A DNA stretch of 64,000 bases from Bryum argenteum (lineage: Eukaryota > Streptophyta > Bryopsida > Bryales > Bryaceae): positions 24,642,364 to 24,706,363 of the forward strand of contig CM073322.1 of the NCBI GenBank assembly GCA_037043015.1. The letters are read 5' to 3'. The stretch's first letter is position 1, and each line of letters starts with the position of its first letter. Both the position numbers and the translations under genes were made by a program. Shown one piece after another: positions 14,323 through 27,600 of the stretch. The notes beneath the pieces are model-generated. The model did no database searches and was not told the origin of the DNA. It saw nothing but the letters and a program-made list of their open reading frames with translations.

Positions 14323-14666
14323 TGATTTCTCCCCTTCGGATTGAATTCATTGGAAGGTGAAGCTTGTACTAGAAATTTGGTGAAATGCATCACAGGGATT
14401 ACAGAAAATCGATCGGTTACCAGAATCACTGCAATGTGGAAAGAATCAGGGATATCGATTGAAAAAAAATCCTTACATGCATGAAGGAGATTCATGAGAA
14501 AATAAAGCTCACTGCCCAGAAGCTCTAGATTGCTCGATCCAAGCTGCAACATGTTGAAGAGACCCAATCTCCATGAAAGCATCTGTTTACGTTTGACAAT
14601 CGGGGTATCAATTTTCATGAATTCACATGAAGTGTAATCAAATTTCACCATCTCTTTAAGCTTCAC
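14271..14666 (-). CDS. hypothetical ORF, possible gene fragment, 131 aa
   Basis: An open frame of 131 codons with mixed composition (motifs such as KQMLSWRLGLFNMLQLGSSN). Nearby minus-strand ORFs at 14921-15019 (32 aa, starting MATSAVNVLDDKGWF) and 15158-15346 (62 aa) could be other exons. The 3' part overlaps the inverted minisatellite copy, which argues against an intact gene. I recognise no family. Confidence 0.2.
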   Translation of the reverse strand: MKLKEMVKFDYTSCEFMKIDTPIVKRKQMLSWRLGLFNMLQLGSSNLELLGSELYFLMNLLHACKDFFSIDIPDSFHIAVILVTDRFSVIPVMHFTKFLVQASPSNEFNPKGRNHMNSTRVVLLDKIPIHL

Positions 14667-14689
14667 TACATATCTGGAGCAATGATCGG

Positions 14690-14880
14690 GAAAAACCGAC
14701 GGCCAGATGAAAATAAACCGTTAGTCGGTTGATTCTTGAAAACACCGGCTAAAAACCGATGAATATTACAAAAAATTATCTGTTCCCAGTATAAAATGAG
14801 ACGATTGCCAGGATAGTTTCACCTAAAACTGGTTGGACGATATTAGACACTAAGGATGAAATTATTTCCTGAACCCCGAT
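14690..14880. repeat. dispersed repeat R4, copy 1
   Basis: Aligns in the same orientation with about 37620-37805. Shared words are cggttgattctt, gggatagtttcacctaaaac-type and cactaaggatgaaattattt. No coding content. Confidence 0.7.
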
Positions 14881-15362
14881 CTGGAGTGAATGCGATTCTG
14901 ACCGTTTCTGTTTCTAAGCTTCAAATATACCGACTCAGAAGTATCTTGCAAAGTCCACACACCATGAAATGCACGAACCAACCTTTGTCATCAAGAACAT
15001 TCACAGCTGAAGTCGCCATGTATACATGAGCAATGGGTATTTTTGCAAGGAATGGTTTCTGAGGTTCTTATACCAGGGACCAGTTGCTTATTTAGTAATG
15101 TCCAGTTATTCACAACAATCGCTTAGTAGTGTCCTGTGCACACTTTCTACTGTTTGCTTATTTGTTGTTGCAACTGGAGCAGTTTTGATCGAGTGGAAGA
15201 TCTTGGGATGAATCTGAATCGCTTTCATGCATTCGATGTTGTTCAGGCACCTTTATGAGCACCTCGAGGGAAAGGTTGCTCTCAATGCAAACGTAACAGA
15301 TGAAGCAGACATCACTCTCCAAGCGTAACTGTTGTAGAGCCCTCATAAATTTGGAAGTTTGT

Positions 15363-15626
15363 ACCCAACCCCAATTCCGTTAAAATGGCATTATTCCGGT
15401 AAAATGGCACACCTCAACTTTCTGAACTGTAGTTCAAAAACCATGTGATATAACAGAATTTTAAGGTGATATTATGGAAAGTGAGCGACAATGTATATAA
15501 AGAAGTGATATTACAATAAAATTGTGATATTACAAAATATACCATTTTATATGAGCACAAATGTAAGATCTAGTGTGACAAAATGGCACATGGCATAGTG
15601 CCATTATAACGGAATTGGGGTTACCC
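15363..15626. mobile_element. TIR element with AACCCCAATTCCGTTA ends, about 256 bp
   Basis: The left terminus AACCCCAATTCCGTTAAAAT (from 15367) is repeated inverted at the right end (ATAACGGAATTGGGGTT, to 15622). The flanks are ACCC on both sides (15363-15366 and 15623-15626), a possible 4-bp target duplication. The interior is AT-rich and non-coding. Confidence 0.65.
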
Positions 15627-15834
15627 GAGCTGTGAATGTTTTGAGGATATTGGTGATTGTGATGGAGTAAGAAAGGAGGTGATTTGATGATCGTTCAACT
15701 TTTCATTTTGGCAAGCTCATTGGAGAGTGGCACTTTAGTTTGGGAATTGTACTTAAAAAGGGTGATTTTTGGATGTTGAGTGTAGAAATTTAGATCATGA
15801 AATTTTAGGAGTTGACCCTTGATATTGTAGGGAG

Positions 15835-16690
15835 CTTATACTACGTTGATTTGACTTTATGCTCTGACTATTATAAGCATATGAAGTTGCATATCGTAGA
15901 GTTTTTACATGCATTTTCAAGAATGCCATATGTTTTCAACAAGACCATACATGCTTCAAACTTTTGGGAGATATTCACTCTCAAAGTTTAAGAAGTGTAG
16001 TAAACGTATGGTGAGATATTTTAAAAACTGTAGTATATTGTAGCTATATGGCCAATTTGACACTTGATTGTCAAAGAATTAATCTGTTTTTTACTCTTTA
16101 AACTATCAAGAGCATACCCACATCAGTTTTGAGTCTTTTGAGAACCAATATACCTTAGAATAGAAATTTCTTAAACTTTTGAGGATCTAAAGCTTCGTAT
16201 AGTTTCTATCAAGCTGGCCATCCGCCACATGTATGCTTATATAGTCTCAAATCCAACTCAAAATCAATTTGATTACAAAAACATCACATACAATTACTCT
16301 TCACATGCCTTATTATTTGTCAAAATCCGGCCCTTGCATTTAAATTTCAACATACTTCCATGTGTAAAACCAAGCATTTCTTTAAGTTTTGTATGTCTTA
16401 TGGAGGTAAAAATTGTATAAACATATACCCAGTTGACTAGAAACAAGAATTTGAGGAGCCTTAAGTCATTTTTACTTCTCCAGAGGAGTTTTTCAGCCTC
16501 AAAACATTGCTTTATCTTTTTGCAACAAGGAGGAAAAGCAATTCCCTCAACTTTGAACAATTTGATCTTATATTTGATTGGTGAGTAATGTGAATTTCAA
16601 ATTTTGATACATACATGAACATGTACAAGTTTGGTACTTGATCTTACTCTTACAAACTTCAAAAAGCATCCACCAAGGGTTTCTTCTCGC
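15835..16690 (+). repeat. dispersed repeat R1, copy 2 (holds the empty TTAA site)
   Basis: Same order of landmarks as 6660-7690 but without the 267-bp insertion. The target context ccttgcatttaaatttcaac (16332-16351) contains an unduplicated TTAA at 16340-16343. Confidence 0.7.
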
Positions 16691-18060
16691 AAGAACAAGT
16701 TTGCTCCCAATTTTTTTCTTTGACCTCATTTTGATAAAAACTCAACACTTCTTTTCAACATCCAACCTTTGAGAGGATTTGCCCAAATATCCATCCGTTG
16801 ATAGAAAACATGAGGTTTGAAGTTGCCAAATATTAGCAATGAGAAGTCTTGATTTTTTAGGGTGTATTGGTTTGACCATAAGAAGATTCTTGATTCTTGT
16901 ATGAGTCTTTACACTTTGAATTTTTTTTGATATGTGTGCATTGCGTCAATAGCTTTGTATTGACATATCATATGTAAAGAAAATTTTCGTATGCAATCAT
17001 TGGTGATTGTTTTAGCAAGAGTCTACTTGAATGTATACAAAAATCTTTCAAACTTATACGGATAAAATTGGAAGTTTTAGTTTGTAAAGAGATAACTCAA
17101 GAATCACCAAACAATGAAGAATGTATTGAAAATAAAAATTTGATGAAAATTTCAAACTAAGATTTGTATCCAAATGTCTGATATACAACATAGTATGTAG
17201 TATGGTATTCACTGCATTTGATGTATTTTGTCTTGTATTCTTAACAAAATTTCCAAGTGTTATACAACTCCAAATTATGATCCGATTGATTGTTGTAGAC
17301 TGATTAATACGGATCCGCTTAAATTACCTCCAAATTATCTTAGTTTGTTACGGATTTCAGAGACATTGGTGTGAAGCACAAGAATCAACTTAGAGAAGGC
17401 TACTTTGACGTTTAAGTGTTAACCCCTCACTATCCTTGTAAACCAAAATGGTCTTTTGCCATTTCGGGAACCATGGGTTTATGGGTAAAAATTAATATTT
17501 TTAACTGGGTGTTTCTTATACTACAAGGTGTGTGTGCAACAAATAGCAAAGTCAAATTCTAAATTCAGGTTTTTTAGCGCAGATTTTAGTTTACACACCT
17601 AAAAAATTGAGTTTTTTTGTTGGGGGGGGGGGGGGTGAAATATGTTCACAACCAAAATCATTATTTAAGTTCCGGAGGAACCCAAATAAAGAAGTTTACC
17701 AATTCTACAAGGGCAACCTTCAAATTCATAAGAGCAAGCTTCAAAGTTTTTAGAAATTCCAGTAAAACCGTCTTTTCACCATAGGGCAGCTTGAATTTAG
17801 AGCGTTGAATTTTCATGGTTTCTATCACCATGTAGACTCTAATTAGGCCCTAATCTTATTTCCTTTATTTATTTATTTCTTTATAAGATGAGCACACATT
17901 CCATTATATCACAATTAGAGGGTGCTAACAATAGGTTGTAAAGATAACATCAAAGAACAGGACCTTGTCCCTGATTCATGGGAGCCAGCCAGGGCCCCCA
18001 CTAAAGTACTGAATGTTTTCTCTCATAATTGCTTTGCTTCCCCTTTTTTTAATGGTGAGC
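16691..18060. other. intergenic with degenerate repeat R2 words
   Basis: No gene. Around 17460-17760 the sequence resembles, in reverse order, parts of the 936-bp element family (a cacaaggtgtgtgtgcaac-type segment, then caagggcaaccttcaaa). It also contains a G-run near 17622. Confidence 0.4.
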
Positions 18061-18067
18061 TTTTCCC

Positions 18068-18985
18068 CATTCCACACATCTTGCTAACTAAATACATCAT
18101 GATAACAAGCATATACTGCGGTTTCCAATATTCTTATTCCTCTTTTTTATTTTAACTTAAATTTTTGTCATAGCAGAAGAAGTATAGAATATTTTGATCT
18201 TGTTTGTGACTACACTAAAAATTATATTTAGTGTTGGATGACAATTAGTGTAGTACCCACCATCATGCTCCAACACTATTAGTCAACTTGTGGACAATTA
18301 GTGTATTGGGGGGCCACCCCTTCTTAATAGCAACCTCCCTTTTATAGTCAACTTGTAGACAATAGTGTATTGGGGGGCGACCATATCTTCATGGTAGCCT
18401 CCCTTTTAGTCACCAAAGTTGCAAGTTGGCTAACACCAAACCAAAATCTAGCACTAAATGTCAACTTCTTCATTTTTCAATTCTATAATTCTTACTATTG
18501 TTCACAATTGGTGTTGGAATTGACAATTAGAGTTGCTACAATTCTACCCTTGTTGACAATTGGTGTTGTTGTTCGTATTTAGTGTTGCCAACACTAAATA
18601 TAATTTTTAGTGTAGCTTGAATAGTGACTGTTTGTTTGACTTTAATCCCTAGAGCTTCTTGTGTGTTTTGGGGAGCTTTGAAAGCCCGAAAGTGGACTTT
18701 TTTATCTCTATGTAAGGGGGTGAGAATTAATTTTGTTTTATGTTTTTTTTTGGAACTTAGAGATCTTGTATCTTGGACTATTTTTTATTAGAAATTGATG
18801 GTTGGATGTTTGCCATTTGAGAGATTGTAAGATTCCACACATCTTGCTAACTAAATACATCATGATAACAAGCATATACTGCGGTTTCCAATATTCTATT
18901 CCTCTCCTTTATTTTAACTTAAATTTCTCTTGTAGGAGAAGAAAGTGAGAATATTTTAACTTATTTGTGACCAACTTGAATAGTG
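18068..18985 (+). repeat. about 140-bp direct repeat flanking a CTACACTAAA element
   Basis: The block starting at attccacacatcttgctaac (about 18068) recurs at about 18834 in direct orientation, with the same continuation catcatgataacaagcatat. The first copy is followed by the element at 18210-18615. The second runs uninterrupted from tttgtgac to cttgaatagtga, so it approximates the pre-insertion state. Confidence 0.75.
18210..18615. mobile_element. 406-bp MITE with CTACACTAAA termini
   Basis: The ends are CTACACTAAAAATTATATTT and AAATATAATTTTTAGTGTAG, inverted complements. The sub-terminal parts carry repeated fragments such as caattagtgt and tagtgttg. Related elements lie at 35880-36102 and 36171-36497. 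Non-coding. Confidence 0.8.
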
Positions 18986-19011
18986 ATACGCTTAGTATAT
19001 GTGATAGGCAC

Positions 19012-21200
19012 TTAGGGCCGGTTTACACTATGGTGGAGAAGGCCTCCGGTCGGTCAAGAATGCTTGGCCAAGACATGGTTATATGAGGCAAATGGTGGAT
19101 GTGCCGGAGAAGAATTAATGGCAATAAACAATTTCTTAACGAGTCTTGACCGGTTGTAGTCTAAACACCTAGAGGAGAAGTTTAGCGGTGGTGTCCACCG
19201 GAGAAGGCCACCGGTGAAGAGAAGTTCACCGAATGGTGACACTATCATGATAAAGAAAACTATATTCCCTACATGGACATTGTATCAAAAAAATTCAACA
19301 AATATTTGTTCATGGAGAATTATAATCTATATATATGGCAATTTTATTAAACCTTGAATCAATATGCCTATGTACAATCACATTGTGCTATAGAATGATA
19401 ACTTTCTTTGTAGATTTTCACTTTAAAAACTAAATTGAACATTCTATGGTGTTCAACCTTATGCAAAAAAATTGGAATCTCCAAATGTATTGTGAAATTT
19501 GACTCATTTAAGAAATTATTGTTTCCTTGGCTGGTGGAAATGAAGGCTTGTACCAATATAATGTTCAACGAGTAGAAAATAATAATGTTCAAAAATTATA
19601 TGTCAATATTGACAACTCTAATTCCATTACACTACAAAACTAATTATTTACCAAATAACAATTGTTTTTGGTACACATAATTCTGAAGTACTACCTCTCA
19701 AAATGTATTGTTCACCACTAGTGATTGCAGATAAATGCGCTTTTAACCCCTAAAAATCCAGGAAAACCGATTCGGTTTTCTGAGATTTCGGGCAGCTCAT
19801 TTTAAGCATTTAAATTGATATTTTTGCCTAAGATTTTTACTGGGTGCTCCCCATACAGTAATGTGTATGTGGTAAAATTTTCAAAGTCAAATTTTAATTT
19901 TATAACCTTCACCTAGAAATTTTAGGTTTCAAGTCCTAAACGGGCAGTTTAAAATAATTTTTTTTATTTTTTATTTTTTTAGAAATATGTTCATTACCAA
20001 ATTACTATTCAAATTCCAAAGTATCCAAAGTCAAAAAGTTTACCACTTTTACAAGGGCAGCCTCCAAAACTTTCAAAAACAATCTTCACAATTTCTAGTA
20101 ATTTTACAATTTTTTCTTTCAAAAATTTCCAAAATTCGAGATTTTGGATTTTTTCCAAGATTTTTTTTTTTCAAAATTCACATTATCATAAATGCACCTT
20201 CTCACCGTCAAGATTTTTCTCAAACTAAATATATCATACGTGGTGCTTGTTTTACTATATGGTTGTTTTTAGACCTTCTTTCATAAAATATTTTACATTA
20301 AGGTCAAAAAGTGGAATTGGTCTCTAAAATTTTGCATGAGCATACCCAACTTGATTACCTACATGAAAAAAAATGAGGGAAAAATATTTGGAATAACAAT
20401 CATCAAGTTGCCCTTGGCACCATTTAGACGATGCCTCTCACGCAGCGGCAAAAAAAAGTGTTGGTCAAACTTTGATTGTTATGATCTCACAAATGACAAA
20501 CATCCAACGGTTGAAATTTTGACCAGTCTTTTGTATACAAGTTAGGTACAAGATCTTACGGTTCAAAGTCTAAAACCAGAAAAAAAAGTTTCTCCATTTC
20601 CCCATTTCCCAACGAAGGTGAAAAATGGCAATTTTTGGTTCTGGAGGTCGAGGAAACCCCTGGATTTTTAGGGGTTAACTTAATGATACCATTTCAGTTC
20701 TAGCCCACTTTCGAAGGTAAAAATAAAATTGAAAATGATTTTCACTGCTATTTACACCCCCTTGAGGGGTATTTGAAATACCGAATGTATGCCATTAAAG
20801 TGAGTATAACAGTAGGACAAAGAAAAACCTACCGGGGTTACCTTCACTTGCACTGCTGTTAACTTGGGGCTAACTTCACTTGCACTGTAGTTCCATAAAA
20901 AGTGAAACTAGAAATGAGGAAGCAAGCACAAGGGTTTGCTATTTTGGACATTTAATGTGCAAGTTGGAGGAGAGAAAGGACAAGAAATATGTTCTCCGGA
21001 GAAGCCCTTGTTCAAAAAGTACCGCCACGTAAGCCGCCATGTCATTTTATCATCCATGACAAAAGTTGACCACCATTGCTTTCTTCACCAAGTTTAAACA
21101 CCCACCGGTCAAGAGTAGCATTTCCAACCAATCACAATTGAGAAACGCCCTTTTTTTCATGACCGGTGGACTTCTCCACCGTAGTGTAAACCGGCCCTTA
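19012..21200. mobile_element. 2.2-kb Tourist/PIF-Harbinger-like element (TTA target)
   Basis: The termini GGGCCGGTTTACACTATGGT (from 19015) and its inverted counterpart ACCGTAGTGTAAACCGGCCC type (to 21197) are flanked by TTA on both sides (19012-19014 and 21198-21200). Tourist/PIF-Harbinger elements typically show a 3-bp T(A/T)A duplication and G-rich ends. The interior has no transposase and holds the 936-bp TTAA element (19743-20678). The paralogous sequence at about 29675-29690 reads ccttaagtgcctatta, the uninterrupted target in the opposite orientation. Relatives are at 35824-36532 and 59514-59927. Confidence 0.85.
19743..20678. mobile_element. 936-bp TTAA-bounded element, copy 1
   Basis: The ends are TTAACCCCTAAAAATCCAGG and its exact complement, CCTGGATTTTTAGGGGTTAA, with flanking TTAA. 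Copy 2 at 57585-58519 is inverted and almost identical, so at least one insertion is recent. The short ORFs (for example 19987-20286) are low-complexity and resemble no transposase. It lies inside the Tourist-like element and so arrived later. Confidence 0.85.
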
Positions 21201-21209
21201 AGGTGTATA

Positions 21210-21485
21210 GTTATAAAGAGCGCATATATCATTAATTAATTAATGGCCTTTGGCCCATGGGTGAGAAAAATTGGGTTTCAGAGACCATTTTGTAATTTTT
21301 AGGGGAAGTGAGGAGATGCAATCGTTATGGGATAAATCCCCAATCCCATACTATCACTATGCCATACCATCACCATGCCATATCATCACTATGCCATGCC
21401 ATCACCATGACCCAGGACCCCATGACCCCAAGCCGTGCACACTACTTGCCCCCCTTGGACCCAGGCCTCTAATTAATTAATGCCG
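21210..21485. repeat. dispersed repeat R3 with ATTAATTAATTAATG ends, copy 1
   Basis: Contains an 18-bp ATGCCATACCATCACC-type minisatellite (about 21340-21410) and is bounded by attaattaattaatg-type words. An inverted copy lies at about 29404-29690. The left part overlaps the flank that the Tourist-like element entered. Confidence 0.65.
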
Positions 21486-21489
21486 CTGC

Positions 21490-23180
21490 ACGCAATTAGT
21501 GACTGTTTGTTTGACTTTAACTCTTTGGCCCCCTAAAGCTTCTTGTGTGTTTTTGGGAGCTTTGAAAGCTCAAAACTGTGAGCTAGGCAGGAGTAGCTTC
21601 ATAATCTTACTTTGGTAGTAGAAAATTTCAAAAATATCGCCGGGCCCTCTGGTGCTCTGGTTCCCAGTGTATTAACATGCAATTGATTAATACATTAATT
21701 GTTTCAAAAAAAAAAAAAAAAAAAAAAGCTCAAAACTGAACCGTTCATAGATAATTTTAGTTTCAAAAATATTTAGAAAATTAAAAATTACAAGCCAAGA
21801 GGAACGAAAAGTTGGGAAATCATGAGGTACTGCAACAATCAACTGGATGAGTTACTACAATAGTCAGAGCCTCCGGTTCATCTCTCTCCTTTGCGTAGGA
21901 TTTTCCAAAAACCAAAGAACTAATTTCAAACAAATCTATTTATGCCAAACAAACCTTATTTTTTCAAAAATAAATTAAAATATTCATTTGTTGAGGACTG
22001 AACATGCTATGGTGGTATAGTAACGTTCTACCCTCTATGTAAGGGGTGAGAACCTCTTTTTTTTTCTTTTTTTTTTAAAGTTTTTAAATTTTTTTTTTTC
22101 TAGGGCTGCCGATTGTAAGATCTTGTACCGCAGATTATTTTTTATTTAGTGGTCTCAAAATTGAACGTAGGAGGATTACCATTTGAGAGATCGTAACATT
22201 CAAAGTTTGTCTTTTGAGTTTTTTTGGGCATTGTGAATTTATTTTTTTGGAATTTTGAGGGTTGCCCTTGTAGAATTGGTAAGAGTTTCAACTCTGGACA
22301 CTTGGGAATGTGAATAGTGATTTGATTGTGATTGAATTCCCCTTTTCTCTTTTTTTAAAGAACTAAATCAAATTTGCCCAATTGTGGCCTGCAATCCAAG
22401 GATTGTCCTAGACAAATAAAAAATTGGAATTTGGCTTTGCAAATTTTACCACGTACAACTCATACGTCTTGCTACAATCATACCAAATTAAAATCCAAAA
22501 TTAAACCCTGCATCTAGGCTGCCCAAAATTGCTAAAATCCATTTTGAGTATTCAAGAGCTTGAGAAGTTAAGGACGAGTAGGCCAACCGGGACAATGAAA
22601 CATACCTGCTTATGACATTTCAGAGGCCTGATTACCAACTTTGATGAAGATCTTAAAGAGTTGATGAAGACATGTACAAATGGAGTTGTAAGATTAGGAA
22701 ACTTTTTGCAAAAATTCAACCAACGTACCCCATATTACAAGGTGCATGTGGGAAATTTGCAAAGTCAAATTTCAAATTTTGAAGTTTAAAATGCAACTTT
22801 TTGTTTCAAGCCCAAAACGGCCACAAAAGAAGTTAGTATTTTCAACATAATCTCTTACCAAAAATTTGAATTTCAGCCCTTGGGGTAGGCCAAAATAAAA
22901 TAAGTCATGTTCAATTCTTTTGTTCTTTTTTAAGAAATCTTTTCTTAACTAATTTTGTACTCAGATTTCCAAGCGACCCAAGTTGATATTTTTTACGAAC
23001 TCTACAAGGACAACTTTTAAAAATTACAATTGCTAATCTCAGTATTTTTAATATTCCATTTTACTTCATATTTCCCCTTTGTTAAATTTTGAGAAGAAGA
23101 AATTTTATGAATATTATTTTTCTTAAAATTCACAAAGTCATGAAGGTACCTTTTCTCACCCCATGCGACAGAGGTACGAG
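21490..23180. repeat. intergenic with degenerate repeat R2 copies
   Basis: No gene. 22050-22350 and 22430-23180 share words with the interior of the 936-bp family (ccgattgtaagatcttgtac, ccatttgagagatcgtaaca, gggttgcccttgtagaattg; the second block is in reverse). They look like old, strongly diverged relatives. A poly(A) run lies at about 21706-21726. Confidence 0.5.
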
Positions 23181-24676
23181 GAGCAGGAAAGGGGGTCACA
23201 TCTCAAAGTGCAAGGCCAGCACCAAAAAGCTGCTCTCAGGAAGGGGTAGGTCATTTTCATTGCACTTTCATGGCCACCAAAGAGTGGCAATATAATGATA
23301 TGCAAAAACCTATGCCAGTACCACAACACCCCAAATTTCACTTTTCAATTACTACTACAATTATTTATTTTATTTTTTCTTTAATCTTGTGAGCAGAAAT
23401 AGGGGTACACATCATACTCACTACAATACTCCGCTTCTCATCAAACCTTTTGAAGAGTCAAATCCGGATGTCAAAGCCACCTTTGTCATATCTAAAGGGC
23501 CCATATAAAACTAGCAAGTTATTGGTCGGAGTTTGTTGTGATGATGTGTGGTCATGTGAGACGAGGGGGATCTTTGCGTGCATTGTATGGGCCACTAGCC
23601 TCTATTGATTGAAAATTACGTCAACAAAGTACGCACTCGGATTTGGCATTCTCTTTTTGCTATATCGCACTAAAGGATGTGGTGTTCTCATTGTGAAAAA
23701 AGTGGGACACATGCCTCTTCCAAAAGCAAGGCATCTACTTCAAAATTGTGAGATATTTTGGGTACTTTCAATCCAAACATCCCTTACCACTTGTGAGCTT
23801 GTAAGCTCCAAAAGTGTACATGAAGCAAGCAACGTGTCAAATTTGTCTTCAAGGTGCTTTTGGTTTCATACTTCTCAAGTGAAGGGAATCAACAAGTTTG
23901 GCATTCTCAGAGTTTGGCAACCAATAATATTTAATGCTCTTTCAATTGCAAGAGACATTTTTATTCTAATGTGCAGATGTGAAATTTCTTGAAGAAGGAA
24001 TAGTTGAGGAATAAATTACAAGCCATTTTGCTCCTACAAAATGCAAGAGGTGAACAATGGTTCTTTCAAAACTATGATACTTTGAGCTTATTTTATGTTT
24101 TTCTATTTACTTATAGAGCAAAAAAGTTAGTTAGACTTGTGAGTGTTACAAGTACTTTGGAGCCCTTTTGACATCATATTGTTGTCACAAGGAAATTGAG
24201 TGAAATGTATAATAATGTAAAGAAAAAACCAACAAGATTTTTTGCCTACAACATTTCTAGGATTGTATGATTGAAAACTTTATTGAAAGTTGATACATTA
24301 GTCTACATAGAGGCATGACCCTCTTCTTACAAGTACAAGGTTGAGTATTTTAATTCCTAAGAGCATCGCCGCCCAAGGGTTGCACCATAGTATACCGTGG
24401 CTGCTTTTCTAAATACTATGCACAAATTATTATGGAACCTCACTCAATCTCCAACTGAGCCACATAGCAAATGATGGCAACCATTTGTAAGAGCTTGTGG
24501 ACAAATCAAGTCAAAAATAATAACAAAAGAAAGCTAAAATAGAAAAGTGAATATCTACTCACTAGACGCCAACATTGCGGGTGTTGGTGGAATTTTAGCA
24601 CCCTCACATGGCCCATAAATGCCCCCATGATAGTTCCTTGCAGGGCATACGCACAAAATTTGTCCAATCCTTGATC
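23181..24676. other. intergenic, no recognised gene
   Basis: An ORF of 127 codons at 23609-23992 (plus) has unbiased composition but no family features and no supporting neighbours. I do not call it a gene. Confidence 0.4.
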
Positions 24677-27600
24677 TAAGGTAGAATGACCTTAAACCGC
24701 GCAAATAAGAGATTCAGCATGGTTGTGGACCTCGTGTGTGGTTGTGGACCTCGTGTGTACTGTTTGTAATTTTTCTTGGATGGGAAAATAGGAGGGAGAG
24801 TGAATGCAAAAATTTTGAAAATAAAATAGCAAAAATTGAATTTACTACAAATTTTTGAAGTCAAAAGTGTACATGATCTTAAAGTGATCACTAGACTCTC
24901 CTTTTTATCCGGCAGACTAGTACTTTGTGGTGCTCACGCATCACTAGAGGAAAACAGTGATTTGTCCCGCGTTATTTCGCGTCAAAAGTGACGTTTACCC
25001 AGACTAGTCGAAATTAGTGTGGGTAACTTGACCAAAGTGACTTTCTGCATGTTAATCGGTTTAACATACTTCCGTCACTATTGACGTTGGTTTAACAGCG
25101 AGTGTCATAGTGACACTAATGGATTTTGGAGGAACGGAACCGCGTTAAAACGAACAGAGCCACGTCAACGTTGACATGTACGCCCCCGGGGGGGGGTAAC
25201 TTTAGCACTTCATTTTTTACCTTCTAGTAATTTTTAAATGATTAAATATATTCATGATCCACGCGTCGTGACGTTTCTTTTAACATTGATAACGTTTAAA
25301 GTGACATGGGCGACGTTCGATGTGTGTTACTTTTGACATATTCATAAATCCTACGTGGAATGCCTTGCTGATGTGGAAGGCTTATGTGGAGGATAGGGGT
25401 GACTAGGACAAGTTGGTGTTTGTCCGACGTGGATGTCAATAGTGACGTTGCCGTTTATTTTGACGCACAATTGTGTCAACATGTGTTTAAGAAAACGTAA
25501 TGACATAGCTGACGTGTCAAGTGCATTTATGATAGGGTGACGTGGCAGTTCGGGTTTGACTTGGTCAATGATCCTAGAGAGTGTCAATGTTGACGTGAAT
25601 GTCAAAAGTAACACATATTATTTTTAATTGTCTTTAGGGTTAGGGTTTGACCTACGGCGGCTAGGGTTTGACGCTTGTCAAAATTGACGTGCGTGTCTAA
25701 AAAGACATACGATATGTTAAACACCGATCCTAAAGATGTCATCATGGATGCGTTTCAATTGACGCATGGTTAACGCTAGCGAGTCATTCTCGACGTCGTG
25801 TTACTTGTATAACGTGAACGTGTCACTAGTGACATGATCACATCAACACAAGCATGTGAAAAAGACGTCTACTATGACGTCTAGAATAACGTCTTTTAGT
25901 CCGTTCGGAGGATAACTTTCATCGGGGTGGATGAGCAGGCGGCTAGGGTTAGCCGCCATAGTTAGGTCATGGTACTTTTAGGGAAGATATAAGCTAGAAT
26001 GTCACTCTTGCTTTCATTTCTACACATTTTGTGTTAGAGTTCTACAGTTTTAGAGATTAACATATTAGATTGTTAAAGTATGAGTTGTAGAGGTGTTGGA
26101 GTTTTACAAGTTTTTCTTCTTTCTTTGCAATTTCTCTTCTTCACATTCTGTGTTAGAGCTCTACAGTTTTAGAAAGTAGCATGTTAGATTGTTAAAGTAT
26201 GAGTTGTAGAGGTGTTGGAGTTTTACAAGTTTGTCTTCTTTTTTTGCAATTATTAGGTTGTTCAAGAGTTGCATTATGATGATCTCCATCACGGTTTGAT
26301 TGCATGATGTGCCTTATTAAACTCGGCGTGTCCGTGGTAATGTGTGTTGTGCGGATCAAGAAAAATCGAGCATGAGGAAACCGAGAAAGTCACTCTACGG
26401 CGGCTAGGGTTTCTGCATGAAAAGTGACGCGCCCGTCAAAAGTGACATAGGTTGTGTTAAACACTGTTTTTAGAGACGTCATCATATAGAGTGCTTGAAT
26501 GCGTCACTATTGACGCAAGATTAACGCTAGCGCGTCACTTTTGACGTAGTGTAACGCAAGGAGTACCCTAGCACACAGCACATATATGTAGCCTTTATGC
26601 TTTATGCTACTCAATACTTGCAACTTTGTACCGGTGGCTAATTTTCCATCTAATACAGCGAAAGCACTGACCAGGTTTATGTTGCACTCCATTTCGTGTA
26701 TGTTTACGTCCAGTGTGTTATGTTTGACGTTGCATTTACGTTATCGAATGTGTCATGTAACGTCACTTTTAACGTTTTCATTTCCGTCATAATGTGTCAT
26801 GTTGTATTTCTTTTGACACACGTCTGCCATCGAATTGCGTTGAATGGATGGCGTGGCGAACGTCATCCTTCATCTTGTCTCTTTACTTGAAACACGCTAA
26901 AACACGTGACATTCGTGTTTAAGTGCGTCAACTTTGACACGATGCCCTGTTTCTTTTCACACATAACTTGATAACGTGAATGTCACCCTCGCCTAAAGAC
27001 ACATCCAAAACGCGTTAAAACAAACGACATTTGTGTTTAACGATATTAAACAACGTCTAAGTATGTTTTGGAAATCGCGTTAAAACAAAGGACACAAGTG
27101 TTCCTCAACGTCAATGTGGACACTATCTCCTGTTTCTTTTGACACAAACTCCGAACTTCTTTCACATTCTAGGATGTGGCCACGTGTCACGATCTCAGCC
27201 ACCGAAATTTAAATGCCACATCAGATTTCCGACGCCACATCAGATCAGATTTCATCTATCACAAGGATGAAAACTTGTCCCACGTGGCATGTACAAACGC
27301 GGGAAAAGCTGACGTGGAAAGTAATTTACTTTCCAAGTTACTGACCCTCGGTAACTTACCCAAGTGGAAAAATGTCATTTTAACACTGCGTCATAAATCA
27401 TTTGTCCCCGTTAACATTTTTTAACACTACACGTTAAACTCAAAAGACGTCCGTGACATTTTTGATTTATTTGCGTCACTTTTTTTGTCCGCGTTAAACC
27501 ACGTTAAACCGCGTTAAAAACAACGTTAAAAACAGTGTCCGAGGACCCTGTTTTCCTCTAGTGCATGTAGCTAAAACTGTGCAAAAAGGTCCACGCCATG

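Noticed and set aside
24942-27560. ORFs inside the CACTA element as transposase remnants
   Set aside because: They are short, frequently interrupted and dominated by the repeated ACGT/GTCAC words; no transposase motif is visible.
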